Source: Methylobacillus flagellatus (GTDB lineage Bacteria > Pseudomonadota > Gammaproteobacteria > Burkholderiales > Methylophilaceae). From it: DNA of 64,000 nucleotides. Positions within the stretch are counted from its first letter, which is position 1; each line of letters opens with the position of its first letter. The stretch spans positions 924,531 to 988,530 of the forward strand of contig NZ_SCOU01000001.1 of assembly GCF_005502435.1 (NCBI RefSeq). Reading direction: 5' to 3'. The translations under genes and the position numbers were made by a program. A model generated the notes under the pieces. It was given only the letters and a program-made list of their open reading frames with translations, ran no database searches and was not told where the DNA came from. Of the stretch, positions 1-9,190 are shown one piece after another.

Positions 1-1
1 G

Positions 2-805
2 ATCCGCGAACATGTATGCACGCTGGCCTGTCCGTATGCGCGCTTCCAGGGCGTGATGTACGAAGCGGACACGCTGGCGGTGAGCTATGACAGCAAGCGT
101 GGCGAAGGCCTCAAAGGCCGCACCCTGCCCATCATCGGCCTGAAGACGCGCGACGAACGTCAGGAAAAGGGCCATGGCGACTGCATAGACTGCGGCTTCT
201 GCGTGCAAGTGTGCCCGACCGGCATCGACATCCGCGACGGCCTGCAATATCAGTGCATCTCCTGCGGCCTGTGCATAGACGCTTGCAACAACATCATGGA
301 TTCGGTGGGTTATCCGCGCGGCCTGATCCGTTACGATTCAGAGAAGAACCTGTCCAGCGACCAGCCCAAGCCAGCCAGACTGGAATGGAAGCGTGTGAAG
401 GTGATCGGTTATGCCACGGCGCTGCTGATCGCGGCTGGCATCCTGCTGTATAACATCGGCACCCGCAACGACACCGATGTCAGTGTGCAGCAGGTGCGTC
501 AGCCCTTGTTCATCATGCTGTCGGACGGCAGTTACCGTAACCGCTATCAGGTGCACATCGTCAACAAGACCGAGCTGGATGCGCGTTATCACCTGAGTGT
601 GCGCGGCATCCCGGCCAGCTCGCTGGACCTGGGCAGCCTCAAAGAAGTACGCGTACGCGCTGGCAAGAGCCTGATCATGAATGCCAAGGTCGATCTGGAG
701 CGCACCATTGCGCAACAGACCGAAAAATTCGAGTTCGTGGTGACTTCCAGCAACCCTGACACCGCGCCCGTTGTTGTCCCTGCCAACTTCAATAGCCAAC
801 GCTGA
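2..805 (+). CDS. ccoG: CcoG/FixG-type cbb3 oxidase assembly ferredoxin, 5' end cut by window
   Basis: The frame is open at the left edge and ends in TGA; 267 C-terminal residues are visible of a family usually near 470. Residues 6-16 read CTLACPYARFQ. A two-cluster 4Fe-4S ferredoxin part follows from about residue 61 (CIDCGFCVQVCP, then CISCGLCIDAC), then one membrane helix near 132-152 and a C-terminal extracytoplasmic domain with beta-strand character. CcoG (RdxA/FixG) is a membrane Fe-S protein linked to copper reduction during cbb3 cytochrome oxidase assembly. The next genes are ccoH and ccoI, which supports the call. The true start and upstream membrane helices lie outside the window. 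Confidence 0.93.
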   Translation: MREHVCTLACPYARFQGVMYEADTLAVSYDSKRGEGLKGRTLPIIGLKTRDERQEKGHGDCIDCGFCVQVCPTGIDIRDGLQYQCISCGLCIDACNNIMDSVGYPRGLIRYDSEKNLSSDQPKPARLEWKRVKVIGYATALLIAAGILLYNIGTRNDTDVSVQQVRQPLFIMLSDGSYRNRYQVHIVNKTELDARYHLSVRGIPASSLDLGSLKEVRVRAGKSLIMNAKVDLERTIAQQTEKFEFVVTSSNPDTAPVVVPANFNSQR

Positions 806-809
806 GCCC

Positions 810-1592
810 ATGCTGATGTTATCCATGACTGAAACCCTGTTCGGCGGCCTGCTGCTGGCTGCCCTGCTGTTCTTCAGCAGCCGCCGTCTGGGCTTGTCCG
901 GCTTCTGGGCAGCGGTACTGAGCGGCTTGCTACCTTTCGGACTTTACCTGGCCTACAGCAGCCAGCACTGGCCCGGCGGCGATGTGCTGGCCATCCATTT
1001 CGCGGTCTATCTCGCCAATGCGGGCCTGCTGTTCGTGTTTGGCGGCATGCAGCGCCACAAACAGAAGATGCACTGGGCACCGCGCCTGATCATCGCCTTC
1101 TTCATGGGGCTGGTGGTACTGAATGCCGTGCTGTTGTCCATCGCCAGCCACGGCCTGCCCGGCATCATCGCCGACCTGCTGTTGCCACCGCGCGATACGC
1201 AAACGGTCTATACCGCCTTCCCCGGCGTGGTGCCGCATGACAAGAACAAGAGTTACGAGCCGCACCTGCAACAGGTGATCCAGCAGCAGGAACTGGGCTG
1301 GCAGGCCGAGTTGCAAGGCCTGCAACAACTCAAGAGCGGGCAAACCAGCCCGGTCACGCTGCAACTCAGCGACCGCGATGGCAAGCCGATCAGCCAGGCC
1401 GAAGCGCGCATCGAACTGTGGCGCATGGCCAATAGCCGCGATGACCAGACGCTGGCACTCGATGAAGTCAGCCCTGGGGTATACCAGACCCGCTTGCAGT
1501 TACCGGATGCCGGACGCTGGGTGCTGATTCTGCAGATCAACCATGCGGACGGCAGTTACCGTAGCAGCCAACAGCTGTTCCTTGAAGAATAG
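810..1592 (+). CDS. ccoH: CcoH/FixH-type cbb3 assembly protein with extra N-terminal membrane region
   Basis: The protein has 260 residues from ATG 810, five bases after the ccoG stop; an in-frame ATG at 825 is an alternative. The C-terminal half matches the FixH layout: one helix near 90-113 followed by an extracytoplasmic beta-rich domain (SPVTLQLSDRDGKPI, then LPDAGRWVLILQI). Three further hydrophobic segments precede it (about 7-23, 31-50 and 57-79). FixH proteins are usually near 150-170 residues with a single helix, so this is an extended form. FixH/CcoH binds the maturing cbb3 oxidase in the inner membrane. The setting between ccoG and ccoI supports the role; the function of the extension is unknown. 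Confidence 0.8.
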   Translation: MLMLSMTETLFGGLLLAALLFFSSRRLGLSGFWAAVLSGLLPFGLYLAYSSQHWPGGDVLAIHFAVYLANAGLLFVFGGMQRHKQKMHWAPRLIIAFFMGLVVLNAVLLSIASHGLPGIIADLLLPPRDTQTVYTAFPGVVPHDKNKSYEPHLQQVIQQQELGWQAELQGLQQLKSGQTSPVTLQLSDRDGKPISQAEARIELWRMANSRDDQTLALDEVSPGVYQTRLQLPDAGRWVLILQINHADGSYRSSQQLFLEE

Positions 1593-1603
1593 CGGCAGCC
1601 GCG

Positions 1604-4006
1604 ATGGCCGAGCTGAACCCCGACGGCTGCTACCACTGCGGCCTGCCCCTCCCTACTAGCGGCATCCGTTACACCCAGGTGCTCGACCAGGCACGCGCCA
1701 TGTGCTGTCCGGGCTGCGCAGCAGTCGCTGCGGCCATCGTCGATAACGGCCTCGAAGACTACTACCGCTACCGCACAGAACTCCCCAGAACGGCGGAAAC
1801 GCTGTTGCCGGAAGCACTGGCAAAACTTGCGCTATACGATCACCCGCAAGTACAGCGCAGCTTCGTGCGTCAGGAAGCAGGCGAACTGCGGCAAGCTTCG
1901 TTGATCCTGGAAGGCATCACCTGCGCCGCCTGCATCTGGCTGAACGAACGTCATCTGCAGCAACTGGATGGCGTGGTCGATGTAGCCATCAACTACGGCT
2001 CGCAGCGCGCACGTGTGCGCTGGGACGAAGGTGTGATCAAACTCAGCCAGATCCTGGCCGAGATCGAGAAGCTCGGTTATCACGCCCACCCGTTCAGCGC
2101 CGAACAACAGGATGCGCTGCGCCAGCAGCAACGCAAGGCCGATTTCCGCCGCCTCGCCGTGGCCGGCCTGTGCGCCGGCCAAGTGATGATGATCGCCGTG
2201 GCGCTGTATGCAGGCCCGACACAGGGTCTGGACCACGCCACCGCGCAAATACTGCGCTGGTTCAGTCTGGTGCTTAGCATACCGGCCATGAGTTACGCGG
2301 CGCTACCGTTCTATCGCGCCGCCTGGCGTGGGCTGCGTAATCACAGCATAGGCATGGACGTGCCCATCTCGCTGGGCCTGATCACCGGCTTTATCGGCAG
2401 CATCTGGGCCACGCTGGCTGGCAGCGGTGAGGTCTATTACGACACACTGACCATGCTGATCTTCTTCCTGCTGTGTACACGCTATCTGGAACGCAATGCG
2501 CGTGAAAAATCCGTGGAAGCGGCCGAGAACCTGCTGCGCCTGGTACCCGCTGTGGTGACGCGTATCGCCCCTGAAGGCAATCAGCTGACAGCGGTGGCAG
2601 ACCTCGCTTGCGGCGATGTGTTGCTGATCAAACCGGGCGAGACTGTCGCCACCGATGGTGTGGTGATACAGGGTGAGAGCAGCGCGGACGAGTCCCTGCT
2701 CACAGGCGAAAGTCAGCCAGTACGGAAAACCATAGGCAGCAGTGTGCTGGCTGGCAGCATCAACTACGAAAGCCCGTTGCAGGTACAAGTGACCGCGACG
2801 GGCGAAGACACGGTACTGGCAGGCATCAGCCGCCTGCTGGACAGAGCGCAAGCCGAAAAGCCACGTCTGGCGCAGTTGGCTGATCAGGTCGCGGCTTACT
2901 TCACTTATGTGTTGCTGGTGTTGGTCGCACTCATCGGGGCGGCCTGGTATGTGATCGAACCAGCACGCTGCCTGGAGATCGTGCTGACCGTGCTGGTGGT
3001 GAGTTGCCCGTGCGCACTGTCGCTGGCGGCCCCGGCGGCGTTTGCTGCTGCTGGGTCACACCTTATCCAGCGCGGCGTGCTGCTGACGCGCGGCCATGCG
3101 CTGGAAACACTGGCGCGCATCACGCACGTGGTGTTCGACAAGACCGGCACCCTGACGCAGGGGCGCCCGGTGCTGTTGCAGACTGAAGCACTCGGCGCGC
3201 TGGATGCGGCCACCTGTCTGCAACTGGCGGCCAGCCTGGAGCACAACTCGGAACATCCACTCGCGCGCAGCTTCCTCGCGGCCAACACCCAAGCCCTGTT
3301 GCCGGTGGAAGACGCCAGCAATATCCCGGGCCAAGGTGTGACTGGCACCATCCATGGAAGACGCTATCGGTTGGGCAATGCCAAACTACACAACACCAAG
3401 CTGCATGTAGCAAGCCCCAACCCGGTCGGCACGCTGGTGTGGCTCAGTGACGAACAACAGACTCTCGCCATGTTCGTGTTAGCCGATCAGGTACGTCCAC
3501 ACGCCCAGGCACTGGTCACCAGCCTGCAGCAGCGTGGCTTGCAACTCAGCATCCTCAGCGGCGACAACTCCGAAACCGTGCGTGACTTCGCAGCCACACT
3601 GGGCATCAGCGACTGGCAGGCCGGCCTTTCCCCGGCAGAGAAACTGGCAGCGCTAAACCAGTTGCAACAACACGGTGCCGTGGTGGCCATGGTCGGCGAC
3701 GGCATCAACGATGCGCCCGTGCTGGCCGGCGCGCAGGTCTCCATCGCCATGGGCAGCGGCACACAACTGGCGCGCGCCAGTGGCGACGTGGTGCTGCTGA
3801 CTGAAGACCTGCGCGAGATCGCCCAGGCCCTTGCCACCAGCCGCTTCGGTATCCAGGTCATCCGCCAGAACTTCGCCTGGGCGCTGGCTTACAATGCAGT
3901 GGCGCTACCGTTTGCCGCTGTCGGCCTGCTGTCGCCCTGGATGGCCGCCATCGGCATGTCCATCAGCTCGCTGATCGTGGTGTTGAACGCGTTGAGGCTG
4001 CGCTGA
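1604..4006 (+). CDS. ccoI: CcoI/FixI copper-transporting P1B-type ATPase
   Basis: An 800-residue heavy-metal P-type ATPase. Two N-terminal Cys pairs (CYHC near 9-12, CCPGC near 34-38) form the FixI-type leader domain. A metal-binding CAAC lies at 107-110, the actuator TGES is present, the transmembrane metal site is SCPC near 468-470, the phosphorylation motif is DKTGT near 511, and the hinge GDGINDAP is near 700. CcoI moves copper across the inner membrane for the CuB centre of cbb3 oxidase. It starts 11 bases after ccoH in the order ccoG-H-I. The small ccoS gene that often follows is not seen in the next 190 bases. Confidence 0.93.
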   Translation: MAELNPDGCYHCGLPLPTSGIRYTQVLDQARAMCCPGCAAVAAAIVDNGLEDYYRYRTELPRTAETLLPEALAKLALYDHPQVQRSFVRQEAGELRQASLILEGITCAACIWLNERHLQQLDGVVDVAINYGSQRARVRWDEGVIKLSQILAEIEKLGYHAHPFSAEQQDALRQQQRKADFRRLAVAGLCAGQVMMIAVALYAGPTQGLDHATAQILRWFSLVLSIPAMSYAALPFYRAAWRGLRNHSIGMDVPISLGLITGFIGSIWATLAGSGEVYYDTLTMLIFFLLCTRYLERNAREKSVEAAENLLRLVPAVVTRIAPEGNQLTAVADLACGDVLLIKPGETVATDGVVIQGESSADESLLTGESQPVRKTIGSSVLAGSINYESPLQVQVTATGEDTVLAGISRLLDRAQAEKPRLAQLADQVAAYFTYVLLVLVALIGAAWYVIEPARCLEIVLTVLVVSCPCALSLAAPAAFAAAGSHLIQRGVLLTRGHALETLARITHVVFDKTGTLTQGRPVLLQTEALGALDAATCLQLAASLEHNSEHPLARSFLAANTQALLPVEDASNIPGQGVTGTIHGRRYRLGNAKLHNTKLHVASPNPVGTLVWLSDEQQTLAMFVLADQVRPHAQALVTSLQQRGLQLSILSGDNSETVRDFAATLGISDWQAGLSPAEKLAALNQLQQHGAVVAMVGDGINDAPVLAGAQVSIAMGSGTQLARASGDVVLLTEDLREIAQALATSRFGIQVIRQNFAWALAYNAVALPFAAVGLLSPWMAAIGMSISSLIVVLNALRLR

Positions 4007-4153
4007 TCCCGTTCATCAGTACGTGCAAGATATGCATATCGAGGACAGCTCACCGGAAAAACCATGACAGCTGACCACAGTTCGAATACATTCGGTCTGT
4101 CATCAGCTCCAGGATCGGCTTTGATAGCTAACATGTCAGAAAGCGGTTTGCGC

Positions 4154-4159
4154 TATAAT
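4154..4159 (+). promoter_or_regulatory. Putative -10 box upstream of pcnB
   Basis: A perfect TATAAT lies 38 bases before the pcnB start in the 190-base gap after ccoI. No good -35 hexamer is found 16-18 bases upstream, so this is a weak prediction. The gap shows no small gene, and this would be the first promoter candidate for the pcnB-folK-dgk-pan run. Confidence 0.3.
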
Positions 4160-4196
4160 TCAATGACTAGAAACCGGCCTTCAGAACCGACCCTTG

Positions 4197-5546
4197 ATGA
4201 TCAAAAAACTGCTGCAACGCGTTTTCCGCAAGCCCGCACCGACCAGCCGCAAAGCGAGTAATGACAGCGCCGTACTGCGCATCCCGTTCAAACAGCACCA
4301 GATCCAGCGTCAGCTGCTCAGTCCCGCCGCCCTAAAAACCATCGAAGGCCTGCAAAAGGCTGGCTTTGAAGCCTATGTGGTCGGCGGTGCCGTGCGCGAC
4401 CTGCTGCTCAAACAACGCCCCAAGGATTTCGATGTGGCCACCAATGCCACGCCAGAGCAGGTGCATCGCGTGTTCCGCCGTTCGCGCATCATTGGCCGTC
4501 GTTTCCGCCTGGTGCATGTGATGTTCGGTGATGAGACCGTGGAAGTGTCCACCTTCCGCGGCAGCCACTTGGGAGACGATGGCGATGCCAAGATCGCCGA
4601 TAGTGGTCGCATCCTGCGTGACAACGTGTTCGGCAGTCATGAAGAAGATGCGGTACGCCGCGATTTCACGGCCAATGCGCTGTATTACAACCCGGCCAAT
4701 GAAGAGATCATCGATTTCCATCATGGCGTCGCGGACATCCGCGCCGGGGTGCTGCGCATGATAGGTGACCCGGTCACGCGCTACCGCGAAGATCCGGTGC
4801 GCATGCTGCGTGCCGTGCGCCTCTCAGCCAAGCTGGGCCTCAAGCTGGACACCGCCACCGAAGCGCCCATCCCCAAGCTGGCCGATGCCTTGAAAGATGT
4901 GCCGGAATCGCGCCTGTTCGACGAGATGCTCAAGCTGTTCCTGTCCGGTCATGCGCTGGAAAGTGCGCATGCGCTACGCCAGCACGGCCTGCACCATGGC
5001 TTGCTGCCGCTGCTGGACGTGGTACTGGAACAACCGATGGGTGCGCGTTTCGTGACGCTGGCGCTGCAGAACACCGACGAACGCGTGCTGGCAGACAAGC
5101 CGGTGTCACCGGCGTTCCTGTTCGCCACCCTGCTCTGGCACGAGGTGCTGGCTGCCTGGCAGAAGTACGAGAACCTGGGTGAACGCAGCATCCCGGCACT
5201 GCATCTGGCCATGACCGATGTTTGCGACCAGCAGGCAGAAAAGCTGGCTATCCACAAACGTTTCAGCAGCACCATGAAAGAGATCTGGGGCTTGCAGCCA
5301 CGCTTCGAACAGCGTGCGGGCAAGCGTCCGTTCAGCCTCATCGAGCATCCGCGCTATCGTGCCGGTTACGACTTTCTGCTGCTGCGGTGCGCCTCGGGCG
5401 AGTTGCCAGAAGAGCTGGGGGAATGGTGGACGGACTTCGCGGAAGCCAATGGCGAGGCGCGTCAGGCCATGTTGCAGCCAGACACCGAACCACGTAAACG
5501 CCCACGGCGCAGGCGCAGAAAACCAGCCGCCAGCGCAGGCGCATGA
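4197..5546 (+). CDS. pcnB: Poly(A) polymerase I
   Basis: The 449-residue protein has the class II nucleotidyltransferase signature VVGGAVRDLLL near residues 60-70 and the metal-binding KDFDVAT just after it, then IIGRRFRLVHV, which is characteristic of PcnB rather than of CCA-adding enzymes. The C-terminus is strongly basic (RKRPRRRRRKP), as in PcnB. The enzyme adds 3' poly(A) tails that promote RNA decay. ATG 4197 is preferred to an in-frame TTG one codon earlier. The stop overlaps folK by four bases (ATGA), so the two are translationally coupled. Confidence 0.93.
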   Translation: MIKKLLQRVFRKPAPTSRKASNDSAVLRIPFKQHQIQRQLLSPAALKTIEGLQKAGFEAYVVGGAVRDLLLKQRPKDFDVATNATPEQVHRVFRRSRIIGRRFRLVHVMFGDETVEVSTFRGSHLGDDGDAKIADSGRILRDNVFGSHEEDAVRRDFTANALYYNPANEEIIDFHHGVADIRAGVLRMIGDPVTRYREDPVRMLRAVRLSAKLGLKLDTATEAPIPKLADALKDVPESRLFDEMLKLFLSGHALESAHALRQHGLHHGLLPLLDVVLEQPMGARFVTLALQNTDERVLADKPVSPAFLFATLLWHEVLAAWQKYENLGERSIPALHLAMTDVCDQQAEKLAIHKRFSSTMKEIWGLQPRFEQRAGKRPFSLIEHPRYRAGYDFLLLRCASGELPEELGEWWTDFAEANGEARQAMLQPDTEPRKRPRRRRRKPAASAGA

Positions 5547-6046
5547 GCCAGGCCTTCGTTGCACTGGGCAGCAACCTGCAGCAACCGCATGATCAGGTGC
5601 AGCGTGCCCTGGATGAACTGGCAGCCCTGCCGCAAACACGTCTGGTAAAAGCGTCCTCCCTGTACCGCACCGCTGCGCTGGGTGTTGCCAATCAGCCGCA
5701 TCCGGAATTCCCGGATTTCATCAACGCGGTGGCTGAGCTGGATACCGGGCTTGCAGCGCAGGATCTGCTGGCAGCGCTGCTGGCGATAGAAGCGCAGCAT
5801 GGCCGTGAACGTCCGTTCGCCAATGCACCGCGTGTGCTGGATCTGGACTTGCTGCTGTATGACGAGCTGGTGCTGGATACACCAATACTGACGTTGCCGC
5901 ATCCACGCATGCATGAACGCGGTTTTGTGATGCTGCCTCTGGCCGAGATCGCTCCACAGCGCCGTGTAGGCCACCATGGCAAGGCCAGCGCACTGGCAGC
6001 GGCCTGTGCTGATCAAGGCGTGCAACGCCTGCAGGCGGAAAGTTGA
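5543..6046 (+). CDS. folK: 2-amino-4-hydroxy-6-hydroxymethyldihydropteridine pyrophosphokinase
   Basis: At 167 residues this is a normal HPPK. It begins with the family pattern FVALGSNL, has the ATP-binding run RVLDLDLLLYD near residues 93-103, and LPHPRMHERGFVMLPLAEI near 113-131. It transfers pyrophosphate from ATP to hydroxymethyl-dihydropterin in folate synthesis. It overlaps pcnB by ATGA, and a deoxynucleoside kinase gene follows four bases later, an order common in Betaproteobacteria. Confidence 0.95.
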   Translation: MSQAFVALGSNLQQPHDQVQRALDELAALPQTRLVKASSLYRTAALGVANQPHPEFPDFINAVAELDTGLAAQDLLAALLAIEAQHGRERPFANAPRVLDLDLLLYDELVLDTPILTLPHPRMHERGFVMLPLAEIAPQRRVGHHGKASALAAACADQGVQRLQAES

Positions 6047-6050
6047 ATTT

Positions 6051-6698
6051 ATGCAATTGATGGAAAGATTCCCGTATATCGTCGTGGAAGGCCCGATCGG
6101 CAGCGGCAAGACCACGCTCGCCCGCAAACTGGCCGACCGTTATAACGCGCAGCTATTGGTGGAACAGGCCGAGGCCAACCCCTTCCTGACCCGCTTCTAT
6201 CAGGAGCCAGGCCGCTATGCGTTGCAGACCCAGCTGTTCTTTCTGTTCCAGCGCGCCAACCAGCTGCGTGAACTAGCCCAGCGCGACCTGTTCGGAGCCG
6301 CCACGGTCGCCGACTTCTTCCTGGAAAAAGACCCGCTGTTCGCGCGCATCACGCTGGATAATCAAGAATTCCAGTTGTATCGGCAGATCTTCCAGCACCT
6401 GCAAGTGCAAGCACCGGCGCCGGATCTGGTGATCTACCTGCAAACCCCGCTGGATGCACTGCAAGAGCGCGTGCAACAGCGCAATATCAGCTACGAACAG
6501 AACATCTCGCGTGATTATCTGCACAAGCTATCGGACGTCTACAGCGAGTTCTTCCATCAATACGACGCCGCGCCGCTGCTCATCGTCAACAATGACAAAC
6601 TCAACATCGCCACCGAAGAAGCTTCGCTGACGCTGCTGATTGAACGTATCATGCAGATGCGCGGCCGCCGCGAATTTTTCAATCCCAACCTGCAATGA
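6051..6698 (+). CDS. Deoxyadenosine/deoxynucleoside kinase (dNK family)
   Basis: A 215-residue P-loop kinase. The Walker A is [12 protein letters not shown] near residues 13-24, followed by the dNK-type stretch with [11 protein letters not shown] and FLEKDPLFA, and [19 protein letters not shown] in the C-terminal half. The family phosphorylates deoxyadenosine/deoxyguanosine or thymidine-like nucleosides for dNTP salvage; exact specificity cannot be read from sequence. ATG 6051 was chosen because the family starts just before the P-loop; the open frame extends upstream into folK. The stop overlaps panB by ATGA. Confidence 0.85.
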   Translation: MQLMERFPYIVVEGPIGSGKTTLARKLADRYNAQLLVEQAEANPFLTRFYQEPGRYALQTQLFFLFQRANQLRELAQRDLFGAATVADFFLEKDPLFARITLDNQEFQLYRQIFQHLQVQAPAPDLVIYLQTPLDALQERVQQRNISYEQNISRDYLHKLSDVYSEFFHQYDAAPLLIVNNDKLNIATEEASLTLLIERIMQMRGRREFFNPNLQ

Positions 6699-7498
6699 CC
6701 ACATTACATTCCCTGCAACAGATGGTGAGCCGTGGCGAGAAGATCGCCACCTTGACCTGCTATGACGCCAGTTTCGCGCGCCTGTGCGCTCAGGCTGGCG
6801 TGGACGTGCTGCTGGTCGGTGACTCACTGGGCATGGTGCTGCAAGGCGCAAACAGCACGCTCGCCGTCACGCTGCATGACATGCTGTATCACACGCGCTG
6901 CGTGGCACCTGCCGCCGCAGGGTGCTGGATCATCGCCGACATGCCGTTCGGCAGCTATCAGCAAAGCCCGGAACAAGCCATGCGCAATGCCGCACGCCTG
7001 ATGGCGGCTGGCGCGCACATGGTCAAGCTCGAAGGCGGTAGCGCCATGGTCGAAACGGTGCGCTTCCTGGTTGAACGCGGCATCCCGGTTTGTGGCCATC
7101 TTGGCCTCACGCCGCAATCCGTGCATCAGCTGGGCGGCTATCGCGTGCAAGGCAAACAGACGGAACAGGCGCAGCAACTGCTGGACGATGCACAAGGCCT
7201 CAGCGACGCCGGTGCCAGCATGCTGGTGCTGGAAATGGTGCCGTCCGCACTGGCTGCCACACTCACACAACAGACCGGGCTTGCCACCATAGGCATAGGC
7301 GCCGGGCCGGATTGCAGCGGCCAGGTACTGGTGCTGCACGACATGCTAGGCGCGTACAGCAATGGCAAACCAGACTACAAAGCCCCGCGTTTCGTACGCA
7401 ACTTCATGCACGGCAGTGACAGCATACAAATGGCACTGAGCCGCTATGTGGCGGCCGTCAAGGAGGGCAGCTTCCCGGCTGCCGAGCACTGCTTCTAA
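6695..7498 (+). CDS. panB: 3-methyl-2-oxobutanoate hydroxymethyltransferase
   Basis: The 267-residue protein carries the PanB core: [10 protein letters not shown] near residues 19-28, [35 protein letters not shown] and [20 protein letters not shown]. PanB uses methylenetetrahydrofolate to make ketopantoate, the first committed step to pantothenate. It overlaps the upstream kinase by ATGA and is followed 23 bases later by panC. Its folate cofactor links it to the neighbouring folK. Confidence 0.97.
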   Translation: MTTLHSLQQMVSRGEKIATLTCYDASFARLCAQAGVDVLLVGDSLGMVLQGANSTLAVTLHDMLYHTRCVAPAAAGCWIIADMPFGSYQQSPEQAMRNAARLMAAGAHMVKLEGGSAMVETVRFLVERGIPVCGHLGLTPQSVHQLGGYRVQGKQTEQAQQLLDDAQGLSDAGASMLVLEMVPSALAATLTQQTGLATIGIGAGPDCSGQVLVLHDMLGAYSNGKPDYKAPRFVRNFMHGSDSIQMALSRYVAAVKEGSFPAAEHCF

Positions 7499-7521
7499 TC
7501 CCGCCCCTGCAGGGAATCACC

Positions 7522-8355
7522 ATGCATATCGTCCACACCATCGCCGAGCTTTGGCAAGTACTCGAAACCGCAGAATCCATCGCGCTGGTACCCACCATGG
7601 GCAACCTGCATGACGGGCATCTGAAGCTGGTGGAAACCGCGCGTGAATACGCAGACTGCGTGGTGGTGAGCATCTACGTCAACCCGCTGCAATTCGGTAT
7701 CAATGAAGACCTGGCACGCTACCCGCGTACCTTGGAGCATGATTGCCAAAAGCTGCGTGAAGCTGGTGCCAGCGTGGTGTTCGCACCGCTGGATAGCGAG
7801 ATGTATCCAAGCCCGCAAACCATGACCATACAGCCCGGCCCGGTCGCCGGTATCCTGTGTGGCGCAAGTCGGCCCGGCCACTTCAGCGGCGTGGCGACTG
7901 TGGTGCTCAAGCTGTTCAATCTGGTGCAGCCGGATGTGGCCGTGTTCGGAAAAAAGGATTATCAACAACTGCTGGTCATCCACCAACTGGTGCAACAGTT
8001 CAACCTGCCTATCCAGATCGTCGGCGTGGATACCGTGCGCACGGCGACCGGCCTGGCCATGAGCTCGCGCAACGGCTACCTGAGTGCGTCCGAGCTGGAG
8101 GCCGCCCAGCAACTGTATGCGGCGTTGCAGCAACTGGTACGGTCTATGCATGCTGGTGAGCAGGATGTGACACTGGCACAGCAGGCGGCGCTGCAGTCAC
8201 TGTCCGCACAAGGCTGGCAGATGGACTATCTGGAAGTGCGCAGACAGCAGGATCTGGGGCCAGTCAGCGCTGCAGATCACGCGCTGGTGGTGCTGGCGGC
8301 AGGCAAACTGGGCAGCACGCGGCTCATCGACAATATCGAATTCGAGCTGGCCTGA
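7522..8355 (+). CDS. panC: Pantothenate synthetase
   Basis: A 277-residue enzyme of the nucleotidyltransferase fold. The HIGH-like motif is in PTMGNLHDGHLKLV near residues 25-38 (GN where GA is usual), FGKKDYQQL is near 148, and the KMSKS-like loop is TGLAMSSRNGYLS near 177-189. It joins pantoate and beta-alanine with ATP. An AGGGAA Shine-Dalgarno sits eight bases before the ATG. It lies between panB and panD, so the pantothenate branch is nearly complete here (panE not seen). Confidence 0.97.
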   Translation: MHIVHTIAELWQVLETAESIALVPTMGNLHDGHLKLVETAREYADCVVVSIYVNPLQFGINEDLARYPRTLEHDCQKLREAGASVVFAPLDSEMYPSPQTMTIQPGPVAGILCGASRPGHFSGVATVVLKLFNLVQPDVAVFGKKDYQQLLVIHQLVQQFNLPIQIVGVDTVRTATGLAMSSRNGYLSASELEAAQQLYAALQQLVRSMHAGEQDVTLAQQAALQSLSAQGWQMDYLEVRRQQDLGPVSAADHALVVLAAGKLGSTRLIDNIEFELA

Positions 8356-8377
8356 GCCGCTCATTGATAAGCGCTGA

Positions 8378-8406
8378 TTTATTCAGACGCCGGTTTACTT
8401 TATAAT
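8378..8406 (+). promoter_or_regulatory. Putative sigma-70 promoter for panD-rsfS-rlmH
   Basis: A perfect TATAAT at 8401-8406 is preceded at 17 bases by TTTATT (8378-8383), a poor -35. It sits in the 83-base gap between panC and panD and would start transcription about 25 bases before the panD ATG. Confidence 0.4.
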
Positions 8407-8438
8407 CACGACCTTACTGTTAAAACGACACGACGCTC

Positions 8439-8819
8439 ATGCAGAGAACAATGCTCAAATCCAAGTTGCACCGCGTGCGCACCACGCATTCGGAGTTGGA
8501 CTATGAAGGCTCCTGCGCCATCGACGAAGCCTTGCTGGAAGCCGCGGACATCCGCGAATACCAGCAGATCGACATCTACAACATCAACAATGGTGAGCGT
8601 TTTACCACCTACGCCATTCGTGCACAGCGCAATACCGGCATCATTTCGGTCAATGGCGCTGCCGCACGCAAGGTGAGCCCCGGCGATCTGCTGATTATTG
8701 CCAGCTTTGCCACCTACTCCGAACTGGAACTTGAAAAATTCAACCCTCAACTGATTTACGTGGACAACCTCAACCGCATCAAGGATCAACGCCAAGCCAT
8801 TCCGGTGCAGGCAGCCTGA
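8439..8819 (+). CDS. panD: Aspartate 1-decarboxylase proenzyme
   Basis: A 126-residue proenzyme. Its self-cleavage site is the Gly-Ser bond of YEGSCAID near residues 23-30, which creates the pyruvoyl cofactor. Other conserved parts are [23 protein letters not shown] and [15 protein letters not shown]. It makes beta-alanine from aspartate for PanC. The stop TGA overlaps the rsfS ATG by one base. Confidence 0.97.
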   Translation: MQRTMLKSKLHRVRTTHSELDYEGSCAIDEALLEAADIREYQQIDIYNINNGERFTTYAIRAQRNTGIISVNGAAARKVSPGDLLIIASFATYSELELEKFNPQLIYVDNLNRIKDQRQAIPVQAA

Positions 8820-9181
8820 TGCTGGACCTCGAACAACTCAAGCTGGCCGTCATCGACGCGCTGGAAGATATCAAGGCATTCGACATCACCACCATGGACG
8901 TGCGCAAGCTGACCTCCATGACCAGCTACATGATCGTCGCCAGCGCCAACTCCACACGCCAGGCAAAAGCCATCGCCGACAATGTGCGTGAAAAGATGCG
9001 TGACAACGGTATCCCGCTGCGTGGCACCGAAGGTGAAAAAGACGGCGAATGGGTGCTGGTCGACCTGGGCGATATCGTCGTGCATGTCATGATCCCCAGT
9101 GCGCGCGCCTATTACAATCTGGAACAACTGTGGGGCGCGACCGAAAGCCGCCGCAACCCGCCACCTCAGGCCATCGCCTAA
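8819..9181 (+). CDS. rsfS: Ribosomal silencing factor RsfS
   Basis: A 120-residue RsfS/Iojap/DUF143 protein. It has the core KAFDITTMDVR, MIVASANSTRQAKAIAD, GEKDGEWVLVDLGDIVVHV and the end segment YYNLEQLWG. RsfS binds ribosomal protein L14 and blocks subunit joining during starvation. It overlaps panD by one base and is followed nine bases on by rlmH, the usual partner. Confidence 0.95.
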   Translation: MLDLEQLKLAVIDALEDIKAFDITTMDVRKLTSMTSYMIVASANSTRQAKAIADNVREKMRDNGIPLRGTEGEKDGEWVLVDLGDIVVHVMIPSARAYYNLEQLWGATESRRNPPPQAIA

Positions 9182-9190
9182 CTCCGCACC

